In this document: positions 5,716 through 6,611 of the stretch, piece by piece | Layout of the letters: every line of letters begins with the position of its first letter | How positions within the stretch are numbered: the first letter of the stretch is position 1 | Origin: Porticoccaceae bacterium | GTDB lineage: Bacteria > Pseudomonadota > Gammaproteobacteria > Pseudomonadales > Porticoccaceae | Direction of reading: 5' to 3' | Length of the DNA: 6,611 nucleotides | NCBI GenBank assembly: GCA_023228865.1 | Contig: JALOAH010000151.1 | Span: 1-6,611, forward strand | The notes under the pieces: generated by a model | Told to the model about the DNA's origin: nothing | Databases searched by the model: none | What the model saw: the letters and a program-made list of their open reading frames with translations, nothing else | Program-made: the position numbers and the translations under genes

Positions 5716-6611
5716 TTAATCTGCCTTAACAAATCCAAGCACCGGATGAAACCGCCACCCCTGGGTGGCGTCCGGCAGGCTGACGGTAGCAAAACGCCGG
5801 GCGCAGTCGTCCAGTGACAGGCCCATGGCTTCAGCTTGTTCCATCAAGGCTTCCATAAAGTCCGTTCTGGCCCAGGGAGTGACACCTTCACCCTGCACCG
5901 CATCTGGTGGGATACGGTGGTTCAGGCTGTTCTCGATTTCGATATAGAGTTTCTCCCACTTGCGCTTGCCTTCCGCCAATCGATGGAGTCTGTAGTCGTC
6001 TTCATCATCGTTGGGTAACAGCACCAGATCCAGGCGGGGCTTGGGGTCATAGCGAAAGGGTTGTTGTTGCTGCAATACGCCGGTGAGGCAGGCGTGCTTT
6101 GTGGCCCAGAAGCTGCTGGCGTTGGTGGGGGCGTCCAACGTCGTTTTGGGGGCAAAACGTGCACGGTGCGGTACGGGGGCCATCTGAGTGATGGGAGGCA
6201 ACATCTCCCTGTGCAGTCGGGCATGTTCCAGATCCACCAGGTTTTCCTTCGGGCGAAGCTGCTCATCGGGTCTTGGCAGGATACGCGGGCGGGCATCGAT
6301 GACGCTGCGTTCTTCTTCGTTCAGCAATTCCTGCAGGCGGTGCCGGGCAAGGTGAAAATCACCGCTATCTTCTTCAAAACCCGGCTTGCAGAAAGCCGCC
6401 TGATTGGGGCGACGCTCATAGAAACGCAGATTGGTATCGAGAATCAGCAAATTGGGGTTTTTTACCTCACCAATACGGTGGCGGCGAATGCGCCCCGCAA
6501 GCTGTATCAGTGAGCGCATGGAGGACGGTTCCACCACTGCCCAGTCGTAATCATGGTCGCGCCCGACCTCGGCGACAGGACTCCCCAGCACAATAAAAAG
6601 ATGATCTTCCT
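5716..6611 (-). CDS. cas3: Cas2-3 fusion helicase-nuclease, C-terminal part (5' end outside window)
   Basis: The frame is open from the window edge to a TAA at 5718-5716, giving 297 residues. They begin EDHLFIVLGSPVAEVGRDHD, so the GTG at 6591 is an internal valine codon, not a start. The VGRDHDYDWAVVEPSSMRS segment and QLAGRIRRHR are helicase motifs V and VI of the superfamily 2 helicase core. The motif VI arginines, expected to contact ATP, are present. The remainder is the C-terminal accessory region typical of I-F Cas3, with CKPGFEED, a charged linker, FRYDPKPRLDLVLLP, and the end WRFHPVLGFVKAD. In subtype I-F this gene is a fusion of Cas2 (N-terminal, spacer integration with Cas1), HD nuclease and helicase, of about 1,000-1,100 residues, so roughly the last quarter to third is seen. 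It unwinds and degrades target DNA marked by the Csy complex. It sits 25 nt upstream of csy1 and has a much higher GC content than the start of csy1. Confidence 0.95.
   Translation of the reverse strand, partial: EDHLFIVLGSPVAEVGRDHDYDWAVVEPSSMRSLIQLAGRIRRHRIGEVKNPNLLILDTNLRFYERRPNQAAFCKPGFEEDSGDFHLARHRLQELLNEEERSVIDARPRILPRPDEQLRPKENLVDLEHARLHREMLPPITQMAPVPHRARFAPKTTLDAPTNASSFWATKHACLTGVLQQQQPFRYDPKPRLDLVLLPNDDEDDYRLHRLAEGKRKWEKLYIEIENSLNHRIPPDAVQGEGVTPWARTDFMEALMEQAEAMGLSLDDCARRFATVSLPDATQGWRFHPVLGFVKAD

Noticed and set aside
5706..5717. 12-bp perfect palindrome AAATGTACATTT at the cas2-3 stop, just upstream of csy1, as a possible operator
   Set aside because: A 12-bp palindrome is expected about once or twice by chance in 6.6 kb, the surroundings are AT-rich, and no second copy or nearby promoter supports regulation.
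6589..6591. GTG as the start of a 291-residue protein
   Set aside because: The frame continues upstream to the window edge with EDHLFI, which joins directly to helicase motif V, so the GTG is an internal valine codon of cas2-3.
1669..6611. A type I-F3 transposon-associated (CAST) or I-F2 variant locus
   Set aside because: csy1 and csy2 are separate full-length genes, Cas2-3 helicase motifs are present and no tniQ or Tn7 genes are seen, so this is the standard nuclease-bearing I-F1 form.

Overview
The window holds most of a subtype I-F1 (Csy/Ypest) CRISPR-Cas locus, all read on the minus strand. From high to low coordinates the order is: the 3' end of cas2-3 (cut by the window edge), csy1/cas8f, csy2/cas5f, csy3/cas7f, csy4/cas6f, a short AT-rich leader, and a CRISPR array of 24 identical 28-bp repeats and 23 spacers. 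At the leader-distal end of the array lies the start of an IS5-family insertion sequence, cut by the other window edge. cas1 and the N-terminal two thirds or more of Cas2-3 would lie beyond position 6611.

The genes work together as follows. Cas6f (Csy4) cuts the array transcript in each repeat, 3' of the CTGCC/GGCAG hairpin, giving 60-nt crRNAs. These keep an 8-nt 5' handle and the 3' hairpin. Cas7f coats the spacer part, Cas5f and Cas8f hold the 5' handle and read the PAM, and the Cas2-3 fusion degrades the bound target DNA. The four effector genes are packed as one operon: 25 nt between cas2-3 and csy1, an ATGA overlap between csy1 and csy2, 18 nt between csy2 and csy3, and 3 nt between csy3 and csy4. 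A hairpin plus T-tract just after csy4 looks like the end of the operon, so the array probably has its own promoter in the last ~47 bp of leader.

The protein sequences closely resemble the Pseudomonas aeruginosa Csy proteins as I remember them, and this subtype is mostly gammaproteobacterial. A gammaproteobacterium is therefore the likely host, but I cannot name a genus. Most of the cas region is GC-rich, while the first ~530 bp of csy1 is clearly AT-rich (about 39% against 60% GC by hand count). This is a possible recombination junction inside the PAM-reading subunit.

I do not see an undescribed system here: the locus is a canonical, apparently intact I-F1 effector module. The points worth a second look are the IS next to (and possibly inside) the old end of the array, the mosaic csy1, the lack of C at the first spacer position, and the terminator-like hairpin in the leader.
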